Assembly: GCF_950295315.1 (NCBI RefSeq)
Contig: NC_080172.1
Span: 78,387,118 to 78,451,117, forward strand
DNA length: 64,000 bases
DNA from: Erinaceus europaeus
Lineage: Eukaryota; Chordata; Mammalia; Eulipotyphla; Erinaceidae
Reading direction: 5' to 3'
The notes beneath the pieces are model-generated. The model had not been told where the DNA came from. It was given only the letters and a program-made list of their open reading frames with translations, and made no database searches. Below are positions 1 to 9,292 of the stretch, one piece after another; the first letter of the stretch is position 1; every line of letters begins with the position of its first letter. The position numbers were made by a program, and so were the translations under genes.

Positions 1-385
1 TCTTCATTTAGCATGTCTTCTGTTGTTGTGCCAGCATATGGTAATGTGGTTACTGTGTTTGATTCCCTTGTGTACACATCATGGTGATGCTGGACCACCC
101 TAATGTCTTTGATGTCAATATTGGGTCACCCGGATGCATTTCCAACCACTGGGGTGGGTTGTTAACAGCATGGAATAATTGATTGTTGTTTTAACTAGTC
201 AATCAGGAGAGTGACATGTTGCTGCTGTTACTGTGGCCATGCCCCTAGAGGTCTATTTACTATCATTTTAATTTAAAAATTAAGGTCACTAAATCTTAGT
301 TTTTTAATCTACAGTATGTGATAAGTTAAATTTACTTTATATACAATTTATATTTCATTATATGATGTGTTTGAATGCATTATTT
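1..385. other. AT-rich non-coding stretch, no recognised feature
   Basis: No long reading frame and no repeat family that I recognise. It is less simple in composition than most of the window and could be unique host sequence. Confidence 0.4.
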
Positions 386-748
386 TTCCACCAGCAGTAC
401 TGTGGGAGTTTGGTTCCTGCATGAAAACACCACTTTTCTCAGTGGCCCTTTTTCCTTTGCTCTCTTCCACTCCTTTTCCTTTCCTTTCTCTCCTTTTATT
501 TCCCTCCCTCTCTTCATTTCCTCCCTCCTTTATTTATTTATTTTTTTATTTTACTTTTATGTTACCTTCCTCCCTCATTCCCTTCCTTTCTTCTTTTGAT
601 AGAAATAAATAAAGAGAGAGGGGAAGAAATAAAAAGAAAGAGGGATACCTGAAGAAAGAGGGATACTGTTCCATCATTTGCACTACAGCTATGATTGGGA
701 GCTTGAGCACAGGTCCTCACACATCGCAATTTTTACACTCTACTGAAT
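386..748 (-). mobile_element. old tRNA-derived SINE with expanded CT-rich interior
   Basis: Read on the minus strand this follows the layout of the long hedgehog SINE: diverged tRNA-like head near 748, purine-rich part, then a tail near 386-460 matching the 'cagtggatt...ggcacc...aaccctgg' end of other copies. The middle (about 450-600) is expanded into T/C-rich simple repeat, which produces spurious Ser/Phe/Leu-rich frames. Confidence 0.55.
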
Positions 749-866
749 GTATCATTGTCTTAATTATTATTTAAAAAAATGAAAGCTGTTCCAGTGAATT
801 TTTGGATCCCATTTCAGTATTTAATACCAAATATAAAATTACAAGACCAATTAGATTGTTCACCTA

Positions 867-1030
867 GGAGAGTTTCTGCTTTTCCATGTGTACAACACAG
901 ATTTAAATCCAATCCTCACGACACTGGAGGAAATGTAGGTGCTATAGTCTTCCTCTCCGTGTCTATCTTTTTCTGTCTGCAAATATTTCTCTGGAGCTGT
1001 GAAACAGTGTCAAAAGCAAAGCAGAGAAAA
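867..1030 (+). mobile_element. old SINE of the 'ggccggcaaaatagctca' type
   Basis: Contains the run 'gatttaaatccaatcctcacgacactggagga', a diverged form of the B-box and CCACCACACTGG segment seen in cleaner copies at 20850 and 47164, followed by the CT-rich stretch. The head is poorly preserved. Confidence 0.45.
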
Positions 1031-1228
1031 GAAATATATGTATATTTATACACATATGTACAAACTGATGTATTTTTAGTTCTTAGTTTTCCATGATGCT
1101 TTAATAGAAATAGATTACAGTAAGTTTCAAAGCTTTTGTGTTGTCTTTCCCTCTCCACTCATCTGCCTACCTGAATTAAAAAGGTAGTGATGAAACTGCA
1201 CATGAACTATGTATTGACTACATACTAA

Positions 1229-1237
1229 CACACACAC

Positions 1238-1279
<42 letters not shown>
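1229..1279. repeat. (AC)n/(AG)n microsatellite
   Basis: Short CA run followed by about 20 AG dinucleotides, uninterrupted. Confidence 0.95.
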
Positions 1280-1281
<2 letters not shown>

Positions 1282-1709
1282 AATATTCTTCAGTATTTTC
1301 CAGAAAATAATAGCCAACCCTGTGATCAATCCAGGGGCAAATGGAAAAATCTTGGCATTTAATTCCTACAAATGCTCTGCCACATTCAACTAATTGTGAA
1401 CTAAATGAGATTCACAACATACTATTATGTCAACTGAATAAAGGCTTTCAAGAAGATACTTTTCAATTAGGTTATTTTTCTTAATATTCTGTTAAAAACT
1501 ATATATGGTTGTCATGAGACTTAAACAAGATGCATATTATTGCATATGCAATTTTAAAAGTATAAATTTGAATATCTAAGGTGACACCGAAGGTTGGACT
1601 GAAAATTTGCAATATAGTGTAGAAATGTATTTTAGACATAATATTTATTTACTTGAAGTGTATAGTTATGGCCACCAAGAATTTAGAGGACGCCAGTTTA
1701 ATAAGCTAC

Positions 1710-1744
<35 letters not shown>

Positions 1745-3312
1745 GCTTCTTCTTTTTTTTTTTTTTTTTGCTATTTAGTTTCATCTATTATTTCAGCTTC
1801 TCTTTTCTCCCACATGTGACATTCCCATAGCTTATTCATCTTATACTAGTTTTGCTGACTCTGTACCACCCTCAGCAGTCTTTGCTGTCAATCACTGGAC
1901 ATGTCTATAAAAAAGCTGACTTAGTAGAAGATAAAAATGCTTCCTTAGATAGTTATATCTCTCTACAATATGGGAGGGGGGTTGAAATCAATTAGAATAT
2001 GTGCACAAAATAGATGGAAGTAATGGAAATTAAATGAGTCATGAAAAGAGAAAATCTGCAATCTTAAGAGAAAGGAAATTAAGAAATGAGATATGATTGT
2101 TAGAAAGGAGGAAAATAAAATATAAAAATCAACTAGGATAATGAAAGCAACAAAGAAGAGGAAAGAAGCAACTATCTTGAATAATTTGTAATGTAAAATT
2201 GGTGACATTCAGGGTTTGATGGTGAAAGTAACAATTAAAGTCTTTTATTTTTATGTAAAAAACAAAGTCAAGCCATTGGAATAATTTTTCCAAGATCAGG
2301 TGGAATAATTTGTAAAATAAAAATAGCATCAGAATGTTGTAATGGTTTATAGAAAACTGGTTTTCTATTGATCAGTGAGTTCTCATTAATGGGTAAGCAG
2401 AGTGTTCATTCACTGCATATCAACACACATTCACAGTCACTTTTTTTGTTTCATGGTGGATATTCTTGGCTCGTGGATAAAAACAGAATCATGAAACATC
2501 TCATTCTCATCTGTTTCAATAAATCATAGAGGAAGACAGTTGACCAGTAAATCCTCAGAATCTTGTTAGTGTGTAAGAATGTGCATTTATAATTGTAGTA
2601 TAGAATAAATCTTATTTCTAATTCGCTTCAATGTAATTCACATTAGGTGTAACAATAGTTTTTGACATTTGTATCTGACTCTTACACCAAAGGTGTGAAT
2701 GATTTTTAAATAATTTACTGAATGGTAAATCTAGGTTCAGTATAAAATCAATTTCTCACATCTTAAACATGTTTCATTATGTATTTTGGTAACTAATACT
2801 ATATATCAATGGAGAAAGGAAAAAGTCATTATCATGAACATTTACTAAGGTAACAATCATTAGCAATTTCTGTACAAAAAGAAGAAAGTAATATCACATG
2901 CATGGCATTTTCCATTTATTTAAATATAATGCATAGTCACACCAAAAATTCTTGGTAGCATTGTTTATCTAATAGAAATTTAGAGCAAAAAGGAAAAGAC
3001 GTGTATTAAATAGAGCATAATGCAGGCATGCTCAAATGCTGTATGTTTTGTTTTTAATATCAGTTTATATTATGTTGTATATTCCTTTCTATACTGACAT
3101 GTTCTTGATCTAAAATTACTTTAGATGCTGTGAAACACTTGCAAAAGTCTCCTGCTGTGGGGCTTAGCCTCAAATGCTACTGAACATACTGCTTTAAACC
3201 AGTGTCTACAGTTGGTGGAGAATAATTTATTTGCAGATATAATCATGTATTTTTTTACACAAAGCATTCATTATTTGTAAACAGTTGGTAAAGAAATGAC
3301 TCCCAATTTCTT
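1280..3312. other. AT-rich intergenic sequence without genes
   Basis: About 2 kb with no frame over 81 codons and no recognised repeat apart from a (CTTT)n tract at 1711-1744 followed by poly-T. Reads as ordinary decayed or unique non-coding DNA. Confidence 0.6.
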
Positions 3313-3661
3313 TTCTTTTCTTTTTTCCTCCAGGTTTCTGCTGGGGCTTGGTGCCTGCACCGAATTCACTGCTCCTGGAGGCTGTTTTTTCCCTTTTGTT
3401 GACCTTGCTTATCATTGTTATTGTTGTTGTTCTTATTTTTATTGTCATTACTGCCCTTGTTGTTGGATAGGACAGAGAGAAATCAAGAGAGGACCGGACA
3501 ACAGAGGGGAAGAGAATGATAGACACCTGCAGACCTACTTCACCTCTTGTGAAGTGACCCTCCTGCAGGTGGGGAGCTGGGGGCTTGCACTGTGATCCTT
3601 ACTACTGTCCTTGAGCTTTGTTCTATGTGCTATTAACCCACTACACTACCACCCGGCCCCC
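3313..3661 (-). mobile_element. full-length tRNA-derived SINE, long form
   Basis: On the minus strand it begins with the tRNA-like head (near 3661), passes the 'ctgcaggtg' and 'cctgtccgg' region, the CT-rich tract, the CAA-rich segment and ends in the 'cagtgaattcggtgcaggc' to 'cctggag' tail with poly-A (TTTTCTTTTC on +). The long form carries an extra tail module absent from the short form at 21195. Confidence 0.85.
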
Positions 3662-3689
3662 AGACTCCCAATTTCTGACTCAACTTAAT

Positions 3690-3870
3690 TGTATTTAAAA
3701 ATCCATTCATTTATTTATGATAAAGAAGGAGATAGGTAGAGAAAGAGAGAAAGGAGAAAGAGAGAGAGAGAAACCAGAGCATCATTCTGGCACTTCTAGC
3801 ACTGAGAAATCAAATTCTGGACCTTATGCAAGAAAGCTCAAAGCCTTATCCATTGTGCCACCTCCTTAAT
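3690..3870 (-). mobile_element. short SINE, 'gaggtggcacagtggataa' type
   Basis: Minus-strand head near 3870 carries a tRNA-like start ('gtggcacaatggataagg'), followed by a diverged B box and an AG/CT-rich tail ending in TAAATAAATGA near 3700. It abuts the previous SINE by about 30 bp. Confidence 0.7.
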
Positions 3871-3954
3871 CATATTAAACATTACACAATACAAATTCCA
3901 GGGGCAGTACCTTTCTGAAATTTGTATTTTGTTATACCTCTTGCCATTTTCAAT

Positions 3955-4210
3955 AAAAACCAGAGAGCACTGCTCTTTTCTAGCTAATGGGTAGTGCTAG
4001 GGATTGAAACTAGGAGCCCCCAATCTCTACTGGAGTGTTTAGACTGTGAGAATCAATAGTGGAATCATCCACAACCTATATCTTATATAGGTGATAGCTA
4101 CATGTTTCGAGTACACAAGTACTCCCTCTGTCTCCCTACTCTCTGTCTTCCCACTAACCCCTCAGTTTCTCGCTGTCTCTATTCAGTAAATAAATAATAA
4201 AATACTTTTT
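3955..4210. mobile_element. diverged SINE fragments
   Basis: 3960-4060 resembles an antisense short SINE around its B box. 4116-4210 has a CT-rich tract followed by AATAAATAATAAAA, as at SINE 3' ends. Both are too decayed to classify. Confidence 0.35.
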
Positions 4211-4371
4211 AACATGTATAGGCTAGTTGGTTCCAGGACATGTTTCGAGAATTGTCATGCTTCTAGAATTGCCACTTCAAATGATAGTGTCAGCTTTACT
4301 TAATGGAGTAGCTGACATTCTTCATGGTATTATGATAATTATATGCTTGGGTAAATCAACTTGGGAATATT

Positions 4372-4377
4372 GTTATT
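4372..4377. repeat. target-site duplication, left copy (gttatt)
   Basis: Six bases directly before the 5' LTR, repeated exactly at 7428-7433 directly after the 3' LTR. A 6-bp duplication is typical of class II (beta-like) retroviral integration and fixes both proviral ends. Confidence 0.92.
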
Positions 4378-4690
4378 TGTTGGGAGCCATAATGACACTG
4401 CACATCACGCCCCTAAGACGGCGCCGGCCATGTGGTGGCTAAACCAGTAAAGTGGTAAACAACTTTGAGGAAGTTGGAAGATCCAACTTCACAGACTGCG
4501 TGCTGTACACGTGAACTGTTTTATGATTGGTAGAAGGCTGCATGATCTATGAATGCTGTATGCTTGCTTAATGCCCATTGGCTGACTATGTAACAGTGAA
4601 AGGTACTTAAGGTGGCCATAAGAAGGAAATAAAGGGAATTGAGGAAGAAGACTCTGGTGTCCATGTCATTGTTGTGGGCCGACAGCGACA
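4378..4690 (+). mobile_element. 5' LTR of class II endogenous retrovirus
   Basis: 313 bp, bounded by TG...CA. An inverted CCAAT box (cccattggctgac) lies near 4574 and AATAAA at 4628-4633. It differs from the 3' LTR (7115-7427) at seven positions by my count, about 2.2 %, with no length difference. The LTRs were identical at integration, so the insertion is moderately young. At the AAGATGGC position of the 3' LTR this copy reads AAGACGGC. Confidence 0.95.
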
Positions 4691-4692
4691 AG

Positions 4693-4710
4693 TGGTGCCG
4701 AAACCCGGGA
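4693..4710 (+). other. primer-binding site, tRNA-Phe
   Basis: TGGTGCCGAAACCCGGGA begins two bases after the 5' LTR and is complementary to the 3' end of mammalian tRNA-Phe with CCA. tRNA-Phe priming is characteristic of the intracisternal A-particle (IAP) lineage among class II elements. Confidence 0.9.
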
Positions 4711-4820
4711 ATCTCAAAACGGTCCGTGAGTAAACCGAAAGCTAGTCAAATAGACTAGGGAGCTGCGAGAAGTGCAGGATTGTGATCACAGGTTAAGCTG
4801 CTTTGAAGCAGGGAGTCGCC

Positions 4821-5027
4821 ATGGGAGGCTTTCAGTCAAGCCAGTGCATGGAGGGAACTATTAAGAAATTACTGAAGAGTAATTGGACCCCCGTTAAGAC
4901 GGGGACCATTAGGACTTTCATGTCCATGGTAGAAGAGGTCGCTCCATGGTTCCTGGAAGAGGGACTTCTTACCGTCCTGCAATGGGAGCACCTTGGAGAA
5001 GTTTTCAGAAAGACAGAGGACAAGTAG
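4821..5027 (+). pseudogene. gag: gag fragment: matrix (MA) N-terminus
   Basis: Open for 68 codons from the ATG at 4821, preferred over the in-frame ATG at 4803 because it gives MGGFQS, an N-myristoylation-type start (Gly2, Ser6). The rest has the alpha-helical betaretroviral MA look: a KxxLKSNWTPV segment, then VEEVAPWFLEEG and a Trp-containing helix. In such viruses MA directs Gag to membranes. The frame ends at a TAG where sequence switches directly to integrase, so the C-terminal part of MA, CA, NC, protease, RT and RNase H are all missing. It cannot make particles. Family placement rests on motif memory. Confidence 0.75.
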
Positions 5028-5134
5028 TCATTGAATGTGCTCATCTCACCTTAAAAAATTGCTTATATAAACAAAAGGGGGGTATAGGGGAGACGTTTTG
5101 CTCCCCCAAAGAGAAGCTGCATATTGCTCTCTTT

Positions 5135-5148
5135 ACTCTTAATTTTCT
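5135..5148. repeat. 14-bp target-site duplication of U1 insertion, left copy
   Basis: ACTCTTAATTTTCT is repeated exactly at 5281-5294. The two copies bracket the poly-T and U1 segment, the signature of L1-mediated retroposition. Confidence 0.93.
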
Positions 5149-5280
5149 TTTTTTAAATTTTTTTAAATATTTTTTTTTTTTTTGTTACAGGGGAGAGCAC
5201 GAACGCAGTCCCCCACTACCACAAATTATGCAGTCGAGTTTCCCACTTTTGGGGAAATTGCAGGGGTCAGCACATCCGGT
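5149..5280 (-). pseudogene. RNU1 (pseudogene): 5'-truncated U1 snRNA retropseudogene with poly-A tail
   Basis: On the minus strand 5280-5188 matches roughly the last 93 nt of the 164-nt U1 snRNA, starting near ccggatgtgctgacc, passing the Sm-site region (ataatttgtggtagtggg) and ending at the true 3' end (ctctcccctg). A few substitutions are visible compared with the U1 I remember. An A-rich tail follows (5187-5149 on the minus strand). The 5' half with the splice-site recognition sequence and the U1-70K/U1-A loops is missing, and there is no snRNA promoter, so it is non-functional. It is flanked by a 14-bp target-site duplication and lies inside the ERV integrase remnant, so it post-dates the provirus. 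Confidence 0.93.
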
Positions 5281-5294
5281 ACTCTTAATTTTCT
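5281..5294. repeat. 14-bp target-site duplication of U1 insertion, right copy
   Basis: Exact copy of 5135-5148. Integrase coding resumes immediately after it. Confidence 0.93.
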
Positions 5295-5510
5295 ATCCCT
5301 GGATGAGCACAGGAAGTCAGCAGCAGATCGGCACTCCACCACTGACTCTGGCCCTAAAGAAATGGTCATGTGGAAAGATCCTTTAGCCGGCCACTGGGCC
5401 GGCCCAGACCCAGTTCTCAGATGGGTGTGAGGCTCTGTGTTTTTCCACAGAATCAGCAGACGCCTGTGTGGATCCCGGAAAGGCTGACCCATGCTGTGAC
5501 GCATAAAGAT

Positions 5511-6868
5511 GACTCCCCCGCATGCCCTGTTGATCATGATGATGGTGATGACTACGGCCAGGGCACAAATGCGAACCCTGTGGAGTCTGGCCCACGCGTG
5601 GCCATTCCCCCGCCAGTGACCAATGAGTCCAAAATCCTGCCAGCCTTTCTGTCCACACATGCCTTCATGGAACTTCCTACAGTGCCTTTCGACCCGGCCA
5701 CAGGATACTTCAATACCACGGAATTTCTACTCCAAGGGACTGTCTGCTTTCAAGCCCCCGGGGTCTCGGGCAGTCACAATGACTTCTGCCACTGTCCCGC
5801 GGGTCTGCCCTCATTGGGTGTGCAACTCCACCTTGCAGGTTCCCAACCTTTAGCAACAGCTCTTTTGGAGGATATAACTACTCCTTTGGCAACCCCACGC
5901 AGGGTGCCCCAGTCAACCCTTGACTAGTGTGGCTGTTCTGCACCTCGGGTGGGGGTTGCTTGGACATTTCCCCTTTCTCCTTTGTGCGGGGGGCTATGTG
6001 GAAAAACTGCACCTATTCTTATACTCCCGGAGGGACGTTTGAAACTAATGTTTCTCCTTCTGAATGCAATGCTACATTGAACTTCCCCCCTACACCTGTA
6101 TGTGTACAGCCCCCGTTCATGTTCATTGTTCATGTTAATACCACTCGGCTGCCTTGTAAGTCAGGGAGATGTAACCTGACACAATGTTGGAACGGTATGG
6201 GCACAGCTGTAGTGGCTAGGGTACCCACTTATCTCCCTGTACCCACTAAGATAGAGGAAGGAGAGTTAGAGATTTTGCTCTGCCCCAGGCGAGATTTTGG
6301 CATCACAGCGGCAATTGTTGCTGCCATTGCAGTATCTGCCACCGCTGCCACGGCGGCAGGCATTTCCCTAGCTACCAGCATACCTACTGCAGAAGCTCTA
6401 AATAATCTCATCGCATCCATGGCTGAGGCCTTACAAACCAATCTAGCTGTTGTTCAACACCTCAGAGTAGGTATCATGATGGTGAACCAAAGGGTAGACC
6501 TTCTCCAAGAGTCAGTTGAGCAAGTAGAGGGTATGCTGGCTGCTCATTGCATGCGGAGCATGCCTGGAGTGTGTGTCACCAGTACGGCATGGGTCAATAA
6601 CAGTCTGGCAGCTAATCACTCCAGGCGACTATCCCTGATGCTCAATGGCACCTAGTCCGCTGAGTTTAACACGCTGACCTAGACCATGAGACGCCAAATT
6701 TTCTCCATTAATACCACCAAAGTGCAGATTGCCACAGCAAAAGATTTTGCCGCTTATGTGCTCTCAGCAGTCTCCCACAAAACTGGAGTAGGGGTCCTCG
6801 GGACAGCGCTTGTGGGTGCCATCATCCTGGGCCTTTACTGTCTGTATCGTCTCAGAGCACAGGCTTGA
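5511..6868 (+). pseudogene. env: env pseudogene, betaretrovirus-like SU and TM
   Basis: Envelope glycoprotein mediates receptor binding (SU) and fusion (TM). SU is split over frames: one frame runs to 5927, another resumes from about 5838 with several N-glycosylation sequons (NSS, NYS, then NCT and NAT), with a stop near 5922. The frame 5927-6655 holds the SU end, then at codons 121-122 a weak Arg-Arg cleavage-like site, an Ala/Val/Ile-rich fusion-peptide region (about 6299-6376), a heptad-like helix and a Cys-x7-Cys loop (6548-6574). It lacks the CX6CC and immunosuppressive-type segment of gamma-type Env. In-frame TAGs at 6653-6655 and 6680-6682 precede a membrane anchor (about 6785-6847). 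No continuous Env can be made. Confidence 0.75.
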
Positions 6869-6941
6869 GTTGAATGACAAATTATGGTCCAGGCCATGTT
6901 GGCTATCCAAGGTGGAGAGACCCCTCAAATCTGGCTAAGCA

Positions 6942-7081
6942 TGCTGGACCAGTAGCCAAAGACAGGTAAGTTCCCTGGGGTTCCTATACCAACCTAAGAC
7001 AGGCGGCGTGCCAAGCTGCCCAGCCGCTGAAGACGGGTAAGGGTACAAACAGTCTGGGACAACCTAAGACAGGCATGGTCC
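6942..7081 (+). promoter_or_regulatory. constitutive transport element (CTE)-like RNA export element
   Basis: Between env and the 3' LTR, four half-sites occur in the order and spacing of the type D retrovirus CTE: GACAGGTAAG (6961), CCTAAGACAGG (6993), GACGGGTAA (7032) and CCTAAGACAGG (7063). Closing stems are visible: GGACCA (6946-6951) pairs with TGGTCC (7076-7081), and GGCGGC (7002-7007) can pair with GCCGCT (7023-7028) using one G-U. In MPMV/SRV such paired internal loops bind NXF1 (TAP) directly and export unspliced RNA without a Rev-like protein. The first half-site is ACAGGTAA where the others of its kind read ACGGGTAA. Function is inferred from motif and position. Confidence 0.82.
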
Positions 7082-7102
7082 CCTGCTCATTTTATTATAT
7101 AT

Positions 7103-7114
7103 AAATGGGGGAGC
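7103..7114 (+). other. polypurine tract
   Basis: AAATGGGGGAGC directly precedes the TG of the 3' LTR, the expected primer for plus-strand DNA synthesis. Confidence 0.85.
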
Positions 7115-7427
7115 TGTCGGGAGCCATAATGACACTGCACATCACGCCCCTAAGATGGCGCCGGCCACATGGTGGCTAAACCAGTAAAGTGGTAAACAAC
7201 TTTGCGGAAGTTGGACGATCCAACTTCACAGACTGCGTGCTGTACACGTGAACTGTTTTATGATTGGTAGAAGGCTGCATGATCTATGAATGCTGTATGC
7301 TTGCTTAATGCCCATTGGCTGACTATGTAACAGTGAAAGGTACTTAAGGTGGCCATAAGAAGGAAATAAAGGGAATTGAGGAAGAAGACTCTGGTGTCCA
7401 TGTCATTGTTGTGGGCCAACAGCGACA
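7115..7427 (+). mobile_element. 3' LTR of class II endogenous retrovirus
   Basis: 313 bp, TG...CA, with AATAAA at 7365-7370. Seven substitutions from the 5' LTR. It contains CTAAGATGGCGCC (AAGATGGC at 7152-7159), a strong YY1-type core. Followed by the target-site duplication GTTATT at 7428-7433. Confidence 0.95.
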
Positions 7428-7433
7428 GTTATT

Positions 7434-7655
7434 TTTAATTTTCTAATCTTATATTTATTTATTTACTATTTGATAGAGATAGAGAAATTGTGAGGGTAGG
7501 GGGAAGTAGAGAGGGAAAAAGAAAAACATCTGCAACACAGCTTCACCACTCATGAAGCTTTCCCCCCCTGTAGGTGGGGACCAGGGTCTTGAACCTGGGT
7601 CCTTATACACTGCAATGTGTGTGCTTAACCAGGTGTGCCACTCCCTTACCCCTGG
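7434..7655 (-). mobile_element. SINE, 'ggcgcacctggttaagc' type
   Basis: Minus-strand copy: tRNA-like head with 'cacacctggttaagcac', B-box-like ggttcaagacc, 'cccacctacaggggg', 'gcttcatgagtggtgaagc', CT-rich tract and AATAAATAAATATAA tail. It starts right after the proviral target-site duplication. Confidence 0.85.
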
Positions 7656-8674
7656 GAATATTATTAATGATGATATTTGTTGACTCAATATAAAGTAACT
7701 TGTACCAGATTTTCATTGCTTTAAGATGTCAGTAAATTATACTTGTACAAGTAAATAATTTATGAAATTCTTGCATTGATTGAATTTGGCTTTATAATTA
7801 ATTTCTATATTGCTAGAAATAGGCTATCAAAGAAATTGAAAGCTGTTGAACTGCAGAATAAAGTGTGTATGTTTTCTCCTGAAGCTCATTTCCTTTATGC
7901 TCTGGCCTTTGCTTACCTCTTCAGTTTTGTCTATGGTTACTATTTTCCTTATATTTTATGAATTGGCTATAGAATACCCTATAACTACTAGAAAATGTCA
8001 AAGTAGTTTATACTTTCATTATTTTACCATAGTTTCTTTCCTTTGCCTTAAATCCCCTTTGCTTTCTTATTTGCCTGGTAATCTTCCATCTGTCATTGAA
8101 AACATTGCTTTCTGAAATTTCCTCTTATTTCCTCAGCCTTCAAGATAGAGTTAATAACTTTCTCTGCTCCTTCTGTCATTTGTATATACCTCCAATATTG
8201 AAATTATTAATTTATGGGTGCACTTTCCTCTTGTAGACTGAAAACTCCTCAAAGACAGGGCCAGCATATTATTCATGAGCTTCATCTGAAACAGTTGGCC
8301 ATTTTCAAGGCATCCTTACTGAACAGACTTATTTGGAGAAAGCTGTTCATAAAACAAAGGAAGCTTCTCTCCCTCATCTATTTTATTTCGAAGGACTAGG
8401 ACCTCAAGCCCTCATTTTCCAGTAGAGGGAAGTGATTTTATTACCGTTTAAAGCTTATTGAAATTTGGAGATCATCAATTTAGGTGTAGACAAGTCTGTG
8501 CCATCAGTATTTACTGGATGTTATTCAAAGAATTTTATACCACTATCTACATAACTCAATTAGAATCGTTCCTGATATAAAACGATGGTCTTTGTATTGA
8601 ACAATAAAGTCATATAATTAAAAAATATTTGCCTGTTAATAGCATTAAAGGATTTTTCTGCCATATATATATAG
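7656..8674. other. AT-rich intergenic sequence, no recognised feature
   Basis: About 1 kb of non-repetitive-looking DNA with no frame above 89 codons and no motif supporting a gene. Confidence 0.5.
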
Positions 8675-8903
8675 TTTCTTTAAAAAAAATTTTAATTATC
8701 TTTATTCGGTAGAGACAGCCAGAAATCATGATGGTATGTGAAATTAGAGAGGGAAAGAGAAAGAAAGACACTTTTAGCACTGCTTCATCACTTCACCACT
8801 CACAAAGCTTTGCCCCTGCAAGTGGAGTCCAGTGGCTTAAACCCTGGTCCTTGCACATTGTAAATGCACTCAACCAGCTGTGCAGCCCCCTGTACCCTCC
8901 TTC
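8675..8903 (-). mobile_element. SINE, 'ggcgcacctggttaagc' type, diverged
   Basis: Antisense copy with 'cacagctggttgagtgc', 'ggtttaagcc', 'ttgtgagtggtgaagtgatgaagcag', CT-rich tract and an A-rich tail. More diverged than the copy at 7434. Confidence 0.8.
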
Positions 8904-9125
8904 TTCTCTTTCTATCCCACTTTTTTCTGTTATTCTATCCCACTTTTGGAGTAGCTGATGTTTGTCTTCATTTGGAAACCTTAGGAAGTTCAGCCTGGCT
9001 GTACCTTCTAAAAGCCATGGAACCCAAGCTAGTCATTTACCTCTACTCTTTTAAATCATTTTCAGCCGGTTTGTGAGTCACTTTGCTTTTTCAAGAAAAT
9101 CTCAATACTAGAAAAGTAAACTTTT

Positions 9126-9292
9126 AAAATATTTTAATTAATTAATTTGAATAGAAACAGATAAATTGTGAGGAGAGAAAGAGAAAGAGAGGCACTTGCC
9201 GCACTACTCCGCGTGGAGTCAGGGTGCAAACTGGGTCTCGCACATGGAAAGGCATTTACCCTACCTAGTGAGGTATCTCACTTGTCTTCTTT
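9126..9292 (-). mobile_element. SINE fragment with internal deletion
   Basis: Antisense: AATTAATTAA tail, AG-rich tract and a shortened head ('gggtaaatgcctttccatgtgcgagacccagtttgcaccc'). The 'gaagcagg' module is missing. Confidence 0.65.

Larger units (their letters stand above)
5022..5510 (+). pseudogene. pol: pol remnant: C-terminal part of integrase, interrupted
   Basis: Integrase normally inserts viral cDNA into host DNA. The first piece (about 5022-5148) carries the end of the catalytic core: a VIECAHLTLKN-like segment, then the SPKEKLHIALFTLNFL motif. The second (5295-5510) carries SAADRH, then the C-terminal domain motifs MWKDPLAGHWAGPDP and CVFPQNQ with PVWIPERL. Between them lies a U1 snRNA retropseudogene. 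The insertion plus one duplicated target is 146 bp, and the two flanking frames agree across it, so the frame was intact when U1 landed. Damage afterwards: a stop at 5428-5430 and a frameshift about 10 bp later. The N-terminal zinc-binding domain and most of the core are lost to the large internal deletion that joins gag to pol near 5020. Confidence 0.8.

Noticed and set aside
5149..5192. Polypyrimidine tract plus TTACAG, apparently the env splice acceptor of the provirus
   Set aside because: It is the antisense A-rich tail and 3' end of the U1 retropseudogene, bracketed by a 14-bp target-site duplication, so it is not an ancestral viral splice site.
5188..5280. Functional U1 snRNA gene
   Set aside because: The 5' 70 or so nucleotides are missing, an A-rich tail is present and no snRNA promoter elements can be placed in the integrase sequence beyond 5280.
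5226..5660. 144-codon minus-strand ORF in the provirus
   Set aside because: It is antisense to the integrase/env remnants and shows no recognisable domain.
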